From assembly GCA_032718475.1 (NCBI GenBank), contig JAUCBJ010007752.1:26544-90543 (forward strand): a DNA stretch of 64,000 nucleotides, given 5' to 3'. Source of the DNA: Nemertoderma westbladi. Taxonomy: Eukaryota; Xenacoelomorpha; Nemertodermatida; Nemertodermatidae. Both the position numbers and the translations under genes were made by a program. This document shows positions 1-9,430 of the stretch, one piece after another (within the stretch, counting starts at the first letter, position 1; every line of letters starts with the position of its first letter). The notes under the pieces were generated by a model that was not told the DNA's origin, made no database searches, and worked only from the letters and a program-made list of their open reading frames with translations.

Positions 1-893
1 AAGCCTGTTGCGAACTCAGCTTGATAAGATAGAATATGCTCCTGTGTTGCCTTTTTCCAATCAAAACGGAGGAGATTTCTGGTTTTTACCTCTGTGCTCC
101 GATGATCCGTCAATAGTTCTGTGACACATGGAACGCCAACATTAATCATAACTGGGACATGGTCAGAGAAGTTATTCACCTCATCCTTATCAAAAACTTG
201 TCCACTTCGAATTAAGTTAACACAAGCTTTAGGTATAATCACATGATCAATACAAGATGAACCTCTAGAGCCATAAAAAGTGTCCATCGGTCCACTAAAT
301 TTCAAAGTTTTATCAACTGCCATGAGATCAAGATCTGATAGGAAGTCATGTAAAATACGCCCTTGACGTGAAGGTTGCTTGTAATTATGGCGCACACCAT
401 GCAAGTAACCAAAATCCGCATTTCCATCACACAGAATAATTGGAGTTGCATCAGAGTTACCAATTAGTAGATCTTTAAGGCGACCTAATGTTTCCAGATA
501 CTTCTCAGTTCCTTTGCTGCTGTCTGGGGCATAGACAGATAAAATTGAAAAAACTGTACTACTGTCCTTTAATACAGCCTTAATGCCAATAATGTTATCT
601 CCAGATTTTATTTCTGTATAATCCGAGAAGAGTGATTTGCGAAAGATCAATGCAACTCCCCCAATCCCCCTCCCAACCCGAACATACTCTCCCTTTTCCA
701 TGGAATCACTAATTGTATAATAACTCTGGAATTCAGATGTAAGTGATTCCTGAAAGTGCGCAAATTCAATCTTATCCATCCAATGCTCCTGTATACCAAG
801 TATGTCACAATGTTTGAGTAACTCATTCACATAATCACTGTTCCCAGTTAGTCCCCGACAATTGTATGTAGTACAAGAAAAATTTATGTACAT
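1..893 (-). CDS. LINE-A ORF2, N-terminal AP-endonuclease domain (runs off the window)
   Basis: The minus-strand frame opens at an ATG at 891-893 and stays open to the window edge. It reads as an endonuclease/exonuclease/phosphatase domain of the kind that nicks target DNA for LINE retrotransposition. Visible motifs are YNCRGL near the start, IQEHWM about 30 residues later (catalytic Glu), SVYAPD, CDGNAD (Asp/Asn pair), a GSRGSSCIDHVI segment and SDHVPV (catalytic Asp-His). The order and spacing are those of APE-type LINE endonucleases. It starts 76 nt downstream of the ORF1 stop, so the two genes form one bicistronic element. The reverse transcriptase should lie beyond position 1. No stop or frameshift is visible in the part seen. 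Confidence 0.9.
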   Translation of the reverse strand, partial: MYINFSCTTYNCRGLTGNSDYVNELLKHCDILGIQEHWMDKIEFAHFQESLTSEFQSYYTISDSMEKGEYVRVGRGIGGVALIFRKSLFSDYTEIKSGDNIIGIKAVLKDSSTVFSILSVYAPDSSKGTEKYLETLGRLKDLLIGNSDATPIILCDGNADFGYLHGVRHNYKQPSRQGRILHDFLSDLDLMAVDKTLKFSGPMDTFYGSRGSSCIDHVIIPKACVNLIRSGQVFDKDEVNNFSDHVPVMINVGVPCVTELLTDHRSTEVKTRNLLRFDWKKATQEHILSYQAEFATG

Positions 894-969
894 GTTTGTT
901 AGTGTGGAATTATTTAGTAACCTATTATTTGTATCCAAACTTGTCTGCACCCTATATGAATCACCAGTG

Positions 970-3900
970 TTAGGAATACTGACGTTGACCATGTCCATAA
1001 CGCCCCTGACTCATTAGATCGTCATAAGTGTGGTATGGTTTCCACCCACTCATTACAGTACCATGTGGCCAATTAGAGTGATTTAATATTTGTTTTTTAT
1101 ATTGACTTCTGACGACTATGATCATGTTCTTCACTTCTTGGAATTTCCGAGTTGAAAAACACTCCACTGGAATTCCAACGTTATTAATATAATCTAATAT
1201 ATCAATTTCATCAACATGTTGATTAATTCCTATGAGTTCTACAGAGCCCAAGCTGGAGCCATTGCAACCAATGGCATCCCTAAATGTATTGCCTCGGCTG
1301 GTAGGATGATTACTATTGTTGCATTTCATATAAGAGTTAGACTGTCCATACTTCTTAGGCCTATTGAAAATATTCTTTGCACCATTGTACACGGTTGTAG
1401 AGTCTAACCTAAAATCATTGCTCTTCATATTACATGGTCTGCCATGTTGGACCTTTAGATTATGACACATCATTCCAGATTCAGAATCCTTTACAGAGAG
1501 TTTACCCATCTGAACATAACTATCCTTACTACCTAACATTTGTTGGTATTTGTCTTCCAGATTGGCAGCTAGTGATGCCTCTGCATAGTCCGCTGGTATA
1601 CACTGCCAGTATGGGACACTTAGATTGGCCACTAAAGATTCCTCAGCAAAATCTGCAGGCATATGTTGATATTGATCATTTTGACTGGCAACAGATCCCT
1701 TAACATAGTCAGGCATTCTTTGTTTATATGAGTTACATTGATTGGCAACTAGTGATGCCTCTGCATAGTCTGATGGTGGACTTACTTCAATGTTACTGTG
1801 AGACTGAGACAAACAATCAAAACGATTACTTAGTGGCAAATCCGTCTTATATCTGATTTGGCCTACCTTTCCATTTACCTGCCTATATCCAATCCCAATC
1901 AATTTTTGTCCATCTTCCGTGAGTTTTTCAGCTCGAAGATTGTAATCCTTATTAATTGCAGGATGATGAGACTGATGTAAGTGAGAATTACTGCCAATAC
2001 CATCAATTGCAGCTTGTATCAAAAGTCGCTGATGACGCTCATGGGCAATGTCCTCATGTAGTGTTTGATTTTCATGATTTAATTTATCACAATAGTTCTC
2101 TAGGCAACATATCTTTGATTGCATTTGACTAATACTTAATATTAAGTCTTGGTGCATCTTTACAATCTCATCACTAGATGTGGCTGGAATATTCTGAAGG
2201 ACTGACTCATCCGACCTCAAACGTTTTCTACAGGCTTCAGTTAATTTTCCTTGGGCTACGGCACGCATCAGTTCGTAGATATCATTTGTGATCTCACTCA
2301 ATGCACTTCGTTGTCTGAGTTGGAGAGTTGCTGATTGTATTGATGACATTTGTCCCTGTAGTTGCTTAAATAAATGCAAACGAAGTTCATACCGTTGTGT
2401 GGATTTAAGATCAGTTATAAGCCCATTTATCTCCTTTCTGGGACGTTGAATGAATTTGTGAATCTCTTCAAAGTTCATGGACTCATGAAAAGATTTGTAT
2501 GCAACAGTTTGAGGTGGTGGGCATGGTGCAAAATCTATAGCATCAACATTGAGACTAGATGCATTTAAGCTATTCATTTCTAATTTATTGAAAGTTAAAG
2601 CATTTAAAATCCAATCCCGTAGCAGCTTACTATGCATCATTTTTGGAACAAAAAGGTCTGGTGTATCGAACGCAAAAGTATAGGCATATGCACAAACATA
2701 CAGGCCACAATCATAGCTATTTTTCTGCATTGGCAGAAACGGCCTTGATTTGATAGTGGTCCACCTGTCGATATATTTACTTTTCCGTGACTTATCCTTA
2801 GGTGTATTATTGTCTATAAAATTAAGAACATAGCATATCTCCTTAGTTATCTTACTGGGGTTTGTGTGCCCTAAAGAACACAAACGGGAGACTTCCTTAT
2901 CCTTCAAGTTTGCTATATGAATTACCCAGTGATTGTTGGAACATTCTGGAATAAGGAGTATCTCGCAGGCCGGATTAAGATACTGCTCAGCAATAAATTT
3001 GACAGCACCATCAATCTTGTAAGGGGCTGATAACTTTACTGCAAAGCCTGTATTAACCACCCCCACCCTGCTGGCAGAGGTACTACCAATTAAGTCCAAA
3101 AAGTGGTCAACCACACAGGTTTCAATGCAATGCTCTGCTTTTAAAGATTCAAAGTTTGTATAATCCTTAGGCCAGCGTGTGCTAAACATAGCTTTTTCAG
3201 TGGAAAGATATTCGATTGCAGTGCTCTTTGGTGATTTTTGGTCAACTAAAATTGAGTCAACTTTTATAGGAGATAAAATTTCAACTTCTGCTTGAGAAAG
3301 ATCTGTAGATTTCATCCTACAGTCCAATACTTGTACATCGGATTGAATGTCTGTATATACATTGGCTAATATCCCTGGAGAAACCACTTTTGGTGGTAGA
3401 TAAATTAAGTCAGTAGACTGTTCCAGCCATGTGTCCATATAGGATTGTTTTAGAGGCCGGGGAGTTATGGGCTGTTCTAAAGGTAAAACAACAGTTGGGG
3501 AGAAATTAATTCCCACCTCAGACTTAAGATAGGTAGGGGATATGTAACTAAAATCTTTAGATTTGTCCGGGTACTTGCCCCTCACTACAAACTTATTATC
3601 TACCAGATCTTCAACCAAAACAGAACCTACACTAGAGGCTGGTGGAAATCTGGAGTAGGAGGTTGTGCTAAATTCTCCCACTGGATTTGTTTGGAACACA
3701 GGGCTAAAGATTGGACCCTTTGGGACCTCAGGAGAGGGTATAGCAACCTCTCGGACCTTGGTAAGGTTAGGATCCTGATATATAGTGACCCCAGGATAGC
3801 AGTTTGTAACCATTGGGATTATAGATGCAGAGATCGAGTCTGTTAGGAGCTCGGGGGTAGAGTCCAGATACATTGAGCCGTTTGGAGCAGAGTTTGGATC

Positions 3901-5121
3901 CGTTGGGACCGTGATAGTGGAGTCCAGTACCTTCCAGACCTCAGTGGGTGGGTTCGAATCCATTGGGACTGCAGTGGCTAAGTCCGAAACCTTTGTGACC
4001 CTAGTGGCGAAGATCGCACTCGCAGGAACACCTGTGTCGGAGTTCGCACTCGCAGGAACCCCTGTGGCAGAGTTTGGGACCTTTGTTACACTGGTGGCGG
4101 AGTTCACATCCGTTAGAAATCCTGTGGCGGAGTTCGCACTCGCAGAAACCCCTATGATAGCAGAGTTCGCACTCGCAGGAACCCCTATGATGGCGGAGTA
4201 CACACTCGCAGGAACCCCTGTGGCAGAGTTCGTACTCACAGTAACCCTTGTGGCGAAGTTCGCACTCGCAGGAACCCCTGTGGCGGAGTTTGGAGCCTTT
4301 GACGCACCGGTGGCGGAGTTAACATCCGTTGGAAATCTTGTGGCGGAGTTCGCACTCGCAAGAACCCCTATGGCGGAGTTCGCAATCGCACGAACCCCTG
4401 TGGTGGATTTCGCACTCGCAGGAACCCCTAAGGCGGAGTTCGGATCCTTTGTCACACTGGTGGCAGAATTCGCATCTGTTGGAAATCCTGTGGCAGAGTT
4501 CGCACTCGCAGGAACCCCTATGGCGGAGTTCGCACTCGCAGGAAACCATGTGTCGGAGTTCGCACTCACAGGAACCCCTAAGACGGAGTTCGGATCCTTT
4601 GTCGCACTGGTGGCAGAGTTCGCCTCCGTTGTAAATCCTGTGGCGGAGTTCGCACTCGCAGGAACCCCTGTGACGGAGATCGCACTCGCAAGAACCCCTG
4701 TGGCAGAGTTCATACCCGCAGTAACCCCTGTGTCGGAGTTCGGATCCTTTGTCACACTGGTGGCGGAGTTCGCATCCGTTGGAAATCCTGTGGAGGAGTT
4801 CGCACTCGCAGGAACCCCTGTTGCGGTGCTCGCACTCGCAGGAACTCCTATGGCGGAGTTCAGATCCTTCAGGTACCCAGTTGGTGAGTTCGCATCTATT
4901 TGGACTCCATGTACGGAGTTCAAAACCTTAGAGACCTCAGCGGGGAATATCGGAACATCGCTGTTTGTAGACCTACCGGTATCAGTTAAAGGCAGCTTGC
5001 CTTTGGTGAAGAGACGATCTGCACGAATAAGTAGTTGAGCCCGACTTCCTGACGACGAGACGCCATTTTTCTCCAGTAGTTGTTTGAGTCGTAAAGTACT
5101 AGCCTTCCGCAACTTATCCAT
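970..5121 (-). CDS. LINE-A ORF1: SAP domain, decapeptide repeats, Ulp1/C48-type protease, C-terminal nucleic-acid-binding domain
   Basis: This is an intact 1383-residue frame. Residues 1-45 look like a SAP DNA-binding helix pair (LKQLLEKNGVSSSGSRAQLL). Residues about 65-390 are a degenerate decapeptide repeat (NSATGVPASA type). About 650-850 resemble a Ulp1/SENP (C48) cysteine protease: His in NNHWVIHI near 729, a downstream FIDNN acidic site, then Gln and Cys in PMQKNSYDCGLYVC near 800, so the catalytic set appears complete. A leucine-rich coiled coil follows near 990-1050. The last ~100 residues end in NWPHGTVMSGWKP, like the RRM-like domain seen at the end of some LINE ORF1 proteins. It lies directly upstream of the ORF2 endonuclease. 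LINE ORF1 usually carries RNA-binding modules; a SUMO-protease-like domain is uncommon as far as I know. Confidence 0.85.
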   Translation of the reverse strand: MDKLRKASTLRLKQLLEKNGVSSSGSRAQLLIRADRLFTKGKLPLTDTGRSTNSDVPIFPAEVSKVLNSVHGVQIDANSPTGYLKDLNSAIGVPASASTATGVPASANSSTGFPTDANSATSVTKDPNSDTGVTAGMNSATGVLASAISVTGVPASANSATGFTTEANSATSATKDPNSVLGVPVSANSDTWFPASANSAIGVPASANSATGFPTDANSATSVTKDPNSALGVPASAKSTTGVRAIANSAIGVLASANSATRFPTDVNSATGASKAPNSATGVPASANFATRVTVSTNSATGVPASVYSAIIGVPASANSAIIGVSASANSATGFLTDVNSATSVTKVPNSATGVPASANSDTGVPASAIFATRVTKVSDLATAVPMDSNPPTEVWKVLDSTITVPTDPNSAPNGSMYLDSTPELLTDSISASIIPMVTNCYPGVTIYQDPNLTKVREVAIPSPEVPKGPIFSPVFQTNPVGEFSTTSYSRFPPASSVGSVLVEDLVDNKFVVRGKYPDKSKDFSYISPTYLKSEVGINFSPTVVLPLEQPITPRPLKQSYMDTWLEQSTDLIYLPPKVVSPGILANVYTDIQSDVQVLDCRMKSTDLSQAEVEILSPIKVDSILVDQKSPKSTAIEYLSTEKAMFSTRWPKDYTNFESLKAEHCIETCVVDHFLDLIGSTSASRVGVVNTGFAVKLSAPYKIDGAVKFIAEQYLNPACEILLIPECSNNHWVIHIANLKDKEVSRLCSLGHTNPSKITKEICYVLNFIDNNTPKDKSRKSKYIDRWTTIKSRPFLPMQKNSYDCGLYVCAYAYTFAFDTPDLFVPKMMHSKLLRDWILNALTFNKLEMNSLNASSLNVDAIDFAPCPPPQTVAYKSFHESMNFEEIHKFIQRPRKEINGLITDLKSTQRYELRLHLFKQLQGQMSSIQSATLQLRQRSALSEITNDIYELMRAVAQGKLTEACRKRLRSDESVLQNIPATSSDEIVKMHQDLILSISQMQSKICCLENYCDKLNHENQTLHEDIAHERHQRLLIQAAIDGIGSNSHLHQSHHPAINKDYNLRAEKLTEDGQKLIGIGYRQVNGKVGQIRYKTDLPLSNRFDCLSQSHSNIEVSPPSDYAEASLVANQCNSYKQRMPDYVKGSVASQNDQYQHMPADFAEESLVANLSVPYWQCIPADYAEASLAANLEDKYQQMLGSKDSYVQMGKLSVKDSESGMMCHNLKVQHGRPCNMKSNDFRLDSTTVYNGAKNIFNRPKKYGQSNSYMKCNNSNHPTSRGNTFRDAIGCNGSSLGSVELIGINQHVDEIDILDYINNVGIPVECFSTRKFQEVKNMIIVVRSQYKKQILNHSNWPHGTVMSGWKPYHTYDDLMSQGRYGHGQRQYS
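3960..4930 (-). repeat. 30-bp minisatellite inside LINE-A ORF1
   Basis: About 30 copies of a 30-bp unit (forward strand, GCACTCGCAGGAACCCCTGT plus GGCGGAGTTC) keep the reading frame and encode a 10-residue repeat. Higher-order blocks are visible: runs of the core unit alternate with variants carrying GGATCCTTTGT or CATCCGTTGGAAAT. The opposite strand is also open for much of this stretch, but that is a by-product of the repeat. Confidence 0.9.
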
Positions 5122-5255
5122 GGAGAGATTGTCTGAGATAGTTATTTATATATCCAAATTCTCCACAATAAATTGTCTAATTAATCAAAAATCAATCAAT
5201 TTATAATAAATAAAAATATAAAGAAATACCCAGTACCGTACAGCAGTACAGCAGT
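5122..5255 (-). other. Probable LINE-A 5' UTR
   Basis: This is AT-rich sequence between the ORF1 start and the first palindromic array. It would be the 5' UTR of LINE-A. I see no clear promoter motif or target duplication, so the 5' end of the element is not fixed. Confidence 0.4.
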
Positions 5256-5450
5256 CTTTATTATTAAAGTCGCGACTTTATTATTTTAGTCGCGACTTTA
5301 TTATTTTAGTCGCAACTCTATTATTAAAGTCGCGACTTTATTATTTTAGTCGCGACTTTATTATTAAAGTTGCTACTTTATTATTAAAGTCGCGACTTTA
5401 TTATTAAAGTCGCGCCTTTATTATTAAAGTCGCGACTTTATTATTTTAAC
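5256..5450. repeat. Palindromic 20-bp tandem array A
   Basis: About ten copies of a 20-bp unit, AAAGTCGCGACTTTATTATT or the variant TTTAGTCGCGACTTTATTAT. Each unit contains a 14-bp palindrome centred on GTCGCGAC. Variants lose the CpG (GTCGCAAC, GTTGCTAC), as methylation decay would give. It borders the first pogo-like copy. Confidence 0.9.
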
Positions 5451-6320
5451 TTTATAATTTGTAACCAAGTAACATAAATGACCCCCTTGGAAATAAGCTG
5501 CAAAGCTTTAGGGGTAATCCTATATGTTATGTTGGACAATACCTTTATACCGGTACATTGTTTGGTGTATTTGTTATTGTTTTTACATAATGTATAAATA
5601 AATTGTAGTTGTTGTTGTAATTGTTGTACTTTGACAATCTTGAGGAAGTTCTTAGAATTATGAATTATTCTAAAGGTGCCATATCAGTAATGTTTACAGG
5701 AACTGGTGATGGACAATTGTTGCCAATGTATGTTGTGTATAAGAGTATTGGTCTCTGGTCTACATTGTGCGAGCATGGGCCCCCTGGGTGATTTGATACC
5801 AGGGCATTTGAGGACTGGTTTAAAGGGAGCGTAGTGCCATGGGCTAGTAGATTGGAAGGTCAAAAAGTTGTAATAGGGGACAACCTCAGCAGCCATCTAA
5901 GACTAGAGGTTCTTCGCCTGTGCAGTGAAAATAATATTCTCTTCACATTTATGCTGAAGTACACAACACACAAAACCAAACAATTAGATGTTGCGTTATT
6001 TGCTCCTCTTTAGAAGTCTTGGCAATGAATCATCACAACTTACAAGTGTAAACATCCCCATGCTACCACTATTGACAAAGATCTATTCCTAACCTTTCTC
6101 TGTCAGCTATTGAGAGCTTGTGGTATAGCTCCACTGGAATGCACCAAGGTGTTGTCAAATTGGAAACTGCCATGAAAGCATAGGTGCCATAGGTGCAGTA
6201 TTTGTGTGAAGCAAGAGTGGCAGACACAAATTCCAAACCACGAAGGTATGGCATACATTTTGTATTTTTATTTGCTAATTATATTCGTCCCAAATTTCAT
6301 GCTATTTATTCACGAATATT
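5451..6320 (+). mobile_element. Pogo-like (DDE_1) transposon, copy 1, between palindromic arrays
   Basis: This is unique sequence between arrays A and B. It starts at CTTTATAATTTGTAACCAAG and ends near CACGAATATT. The same sequence recurs at 6804-7478 plus 25929-26131, and its first ~130 bp recurs inverted at 30805-30945 and 31209-31312. The arrays therefore look like subterminal or terminal repeats of this family. The copy preserves the uninterrupted site into which the BEL element inserted in copy 2. Confidence 0.7.
5655..6190 (+). pseudogene. Decayed DDE_1 (pogo/Tc1-mariner-like) transposase, copy 1
   Basis: The plus-strand reading shows GDGQLLPMYVVYKSIGLW, then FEDWFKGSVVPWASRL, VIGDNLSSH (second catalytic Asp), LLFTF-like hydrophobics and KTKQLDVALFAPL (third catalytic Asp). 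This is the DDE_1 catalytic core of pogo/jerky-type transposases. In-frame stops follow GPPG and FAPL, and no upstream DNA-binding domain is visible, so it cannot make a full protein. Copy 2 shares at least the first stop, so the family was amplified after inactivation or moved in trans. Confidence 0.75.
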
Positions 6321-6803
6321 GTCGCGACTTTATTATTTTAGTCGCGACTTTATTATTAAAGTCGCGACTTCATTATTAAAGTCGCGACTTTATTATTAAA
6401 GTCACGACTTTATTATTTTAGTCGCGACTTTATTATTTTAGTCACAACTCTATTATTAAAGTCGCGACTTTATTATTAAAGTCGCGACTTTATTATTTTA
6501 GTCGCGACTTTATTATTTTAGTCGCAACTCTATTATTAAAGTCGCGACTTTATTATTAAAGTCGCGACTTTATTATTTTAGTCGTGACTTTATTATTAAA
6601 GTCGCGACTTTATTATTTTAGTCGCGACTTTATTATTTTAGTCACAACTCTATTATTAACGTCGCGACATTATTATTAAAGTCGCGACTTTATTATTTTA
6701 GTCGCGACTTTATTATTTAAGTCGCAACTCTATTATTAAAGTCGCGACTTTATTATTTTAGTCGCGACTTTATTATTAAAGTTGCTACTTTATTATTTTA
6801 ACT
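6321..6803. repeat. Palindromic 20-bp tandem array B
   Basis: About 24 copies of the same 20-bp unit as array A, alternating AAAGTCGCGACTTT and TTTAGTCGCGACTTT versions. It joins pogo-like copies 1 and 2. A three-unit higher-order pattern (AAA / TTTT / TTTT-CACAACTC) repeats, suggesting growth by segmental duplication. Confidence 0.9.
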
Positions 6804-7478
6804 TCATAATTTGTAACCAAGTAACATAAATGACCCCCTTGGAAATAAGCTGCAAAGCTTTAGGGGTAATCCTATTTGTTATGTTGGACAATACCTTTAT
6901 ACCGGTACATTGTTTGGTGTATTTGTTATTGTTTTTACATAATGTATAAATAAATTGTAGTTGTTGTTGTAATTGTTGTACTTTGACAATCTTGAGGAAG
7001 TTCTTAGAATTATGAATTATTCTAAAGGTGCCATATCAGTAATGTTTACAGGAACTGGTGATGGACAATTGTTGCCAATGTATGTTGTGTATAAGAGTAT
7101 TGGTCTCTGGTCTACATTGTGCGAGCATTGGCCTCCTGGGTGATTTGATACCAGGGCATTTGAGGACTGGTTTAAAGGGAGCGTAGTGCCATGGGCTAGT
7201 AGATTGGAAGGTCAAAAAGTTGTAATAGGGGACAACCTCAGCAGCCATCTAAGACTAGAGGTTCTTTGCCTGTGCAGTGAAAATAATATCCTCTTCACAT
7301 TTATGCTGAAGAACACGACACACAAAACCAAACAATTAGATGTTGCGTTATTTGCTCCTCTTTAGAAGTCTTGGCAATGAATCATCACAACTTACAAGTG
7401 TAAACATCCCCATGCTACCACTGTTGACAAAGATCTATTCCTAACCTTTCTCTGTCAGCTATTGAGAGCTTGTGGTAT
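6804..7478 (+). pseudogene. Pogo-like transposon copy 2, left part (DDE_1 transposase remnant)
   Basis: Nearly identical to 5451-6126, with the same transposase remnant and the same GPPG-stop. It ends at GGTAT (7474-7478), where the BEL LTR begins. The missing right part resumes at 25929 after the BEL element. Confidence 0.8.
7474..7478. repeat. Target-site duplication of BEL element, left
   Basis: GGTAT precedes the 5' LTR and is repeated at 25929-25933 after the 3' LTR. The undisturbed paralogue has a single GGTAT at 6122-6126, which confirms a 5-bp duplication. Confidence 0.85.
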
Positions 7479-7607
7479 TATAGAATTATATTCCCTAAAT
7501 GCCGTGGATTTTCAAAATTTATTTTTTATTCGAATTAACTTTGTAAAGATTGCTTTGAGTTCTCATTTGTATTGGTTCTATCATTTGTACATCTATCGGT
7601 CAAGTGG

Positions 7608-7680
7608 TTCAGTAGCTCAGTCGGTAGAGCGTTGGAAATTATATGTGTAGTAGGTATTGAGTTCGAATCCTAGTAAGTGC
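7608..7680 (+). other. tRNA-like segment with pol III A and B boxes, in 5' LTR
   Basis: AGTAGCTCAGTCGGTAGAGC (7611-7630) matches a tRNA D-arm/A box, and GAGTTCGAATCC (7659-7670) matches a TpsiC-arm/B box at normal spacing. The acceptor and anticodon stems do not pair well, so it is a degenerate tRNA or SINE head captured in the LTR, not a working tRNA gene. An identical copy lies in the 3' LTR at 24103-24175. Confidence 0.65.
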
Positions 7681-7848
7681 GAATTATTTTTTGTGCAGAA
7701 TTTCAACTCATTTAAATTAACCGCTACAAATTAATTGCATTTGCCTGTACCAATGAGACTGTAGTTATTTGATTGTAACCAATGTCGTGCAAGTTATATA
7801 TTAGCTGGACCAATAGCTATCTTTAAAACCTTGTTAGAATTTATAGAA

Positions 7849-7898
7849 CAATCGAGAATTTTCTCGATTGATTGCGGCACAAATTTAGTATATAAAGG
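7849..7898 (+). promoter_or_regulatory. Putative LTR core promoter: 10-bp inverted repeat and TATA box
   Basis: CAATCGAGAA and its exact reverse complement TTCTCGATTG are separated by 2 nt (7849-7870). Eighteen nt further is TATATAAAGG (7889-7898), a good TATA box. Transcription would start near 7920. Repeated in the 3' LTR at 24344-24393. Confidence 0.55.
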
Positions 7899-8025
7899 TG
7901 CGATTTCGTTCATTATTATTGCTTACACAAACTTCTTATACAATCTATTATATCAATATTCACATCTATTCTGTCGTGCTTAGTTTATTTCAGATTACAT
8001 TGTACATATTATTATAATCTTTTGT

Positions 8026-8031
8026 AATAAA
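8026..8031 (+). terminator. Putative LTR polyadenylation signal
   Basis: AATAAA about 105 nt after the presumed start site, followed by a T/G-containing stretch. It would define a short R region. The counterpart in the 3' LTR would end the element RNA. Confidence 0.5.
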
Positions 8032-9430
8032 AGTTAGAAATACTTGTCAATCTCAGCCCTTTTCTATCTGTTTTACCATGGATTCACTACGGTGAACAAA
8101 CTTAGGGACAGGATGGCCGGCTAGAGATCGGGCCGCAGCAATGAACGGGAACATCACGGGAATGTAGACGAGAGACAACCCGCAATACCATCTAGAGTTA
8201 TTCGCCCATCGCCTGAAAGGTTAGACAGCGTTCGATCCTTGCTACCTAAGTATAAGACCAAAAGATCAAAAAGGTAGACGTAGTGACACGCTGTAAGCCT
8301 AAAATTACATCATAGGGACTGTACTGTCTTGATTCAGGAAAAACCGCAGTAGACCTTCATATTCCTACGGGGGGGGGGGGGGGGGGGAGCGCAGGCAGAT
8401 ACTAGTACGCAGATAGGACGTAGGCACACCGGTACGAAGCATACAAATTGGTTAGGGTGCAGCAAACTGTACGCTTAACTCTTGCTAAGTACAGGTGCGT
8501 CTGTGACTATTTGCCGTACAACGGTGTCCATTACATCAGAACTTGTAGGCTAGGAGGGTTATTGTGTTTTCACCTGAATTAGGATTGTACCGTTCAGGCG
8601 GTAGGGCAGTTTACACTAGGCGCAAATAAATTGAGGCTATCAGGGATATACTAACATCTACCGTGTCCCCGCCAACGCCCTAATAGGAAGTTACCCGGAC
8701 TACCTGGGTGACTAAAATTCTAGATAGGAGCCAGGATAGCTATTAGTACCCGTACGCCTACAGTAGTAAACTAACACATCTCTTCTTAGTATCAGGGACC
8801 TGGTACCTAAAATTGCCGAATTCTGGGCGTAGTATTAACCTTATGCCTGAATTTGAGTCCTGGAAATACGCAAGAGGGGAAGGAACCTTATCATTCGTGA
8901 GTATTAGACCTACAAGTTATAAAATTAGAATATTCGTAAAATGCACACCGTACCCAGTAATTATATATGTGAAGGAGCAAAACTGCTTTTGACCGTTCAG
9001 AATTAACACACGCGCGTTAGAAATTATTTACACCTCAAAATATATAAAATTAACTTTCGTCCTTACTGCACTTTGCTCGCTAGTTAGACATCTCCAAATA
9101 TCTGCCTCTGTACCTAGCTAGCGTCCCTTTGCCCAACCATATAAATCACACCGCGGCAAAGTATACGAGCCCCTTAGTCCGTCAGTGAGTCAGCCTGATT
9201 TTAGGATTCGCTGCGCGGGATTTTGTTTTCTCGAAGTTTGTCTGCTCGTAGACTGTTTTCTGCCTCACCGGTCATAAGAGATCGATACTGCAATATATTC
9301 GCTTACTTAGAGTTTACTGTTTTGGTGAGAAGGTCGGATTTATGATTTGATTCACAAACTTTACAGTAAGATATTGCAGGTATTGTTACCGTCTCTTCCG
9401 ATAGTAGGAATAGGCGTATCTCTTCAATTA

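Larger units (their letters stand above)
7479..9430 (+). repeat. 5' LTR of BEL element
   Basis: A 1952-bp direct repeat of 23974-25928. It starts TATAGAATTA and ends CTTCAATTA, so it lacks the usual TG...CA ends; the boundaries come from comparing the two LTRs and the empty paralogous site. It holds a tRNA-like segment (7608-7680), a short palindrome and TATA box (7849-7898), a poly(A) signal (AATAAA, 8026-8031) and a 19-nt G run (8369-8387). If the TATA box and poly(A) signal are used, U5 is about 1.4 kb, which is long. Confidence 0.92.

Noticed and set aside
3911-5038. 375-codon plus-strand ORF opposite LINE-A ORF1
   Set aside because: It is the mirror reading of the 30-bp repeat; the minus strand carries the recognisable SAP and protease domains.
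5256-6803. CRISPR-like appearance of the regular 20-bp arrays
   Set aside because: There are no unique spacers, the units are head-to-tail palindromes, and the context is an animal genome.
7608-7680. Functional tRNA gene
   Set aside because: A and B boxes are good, but acceptor and anticodon stems do not pair.
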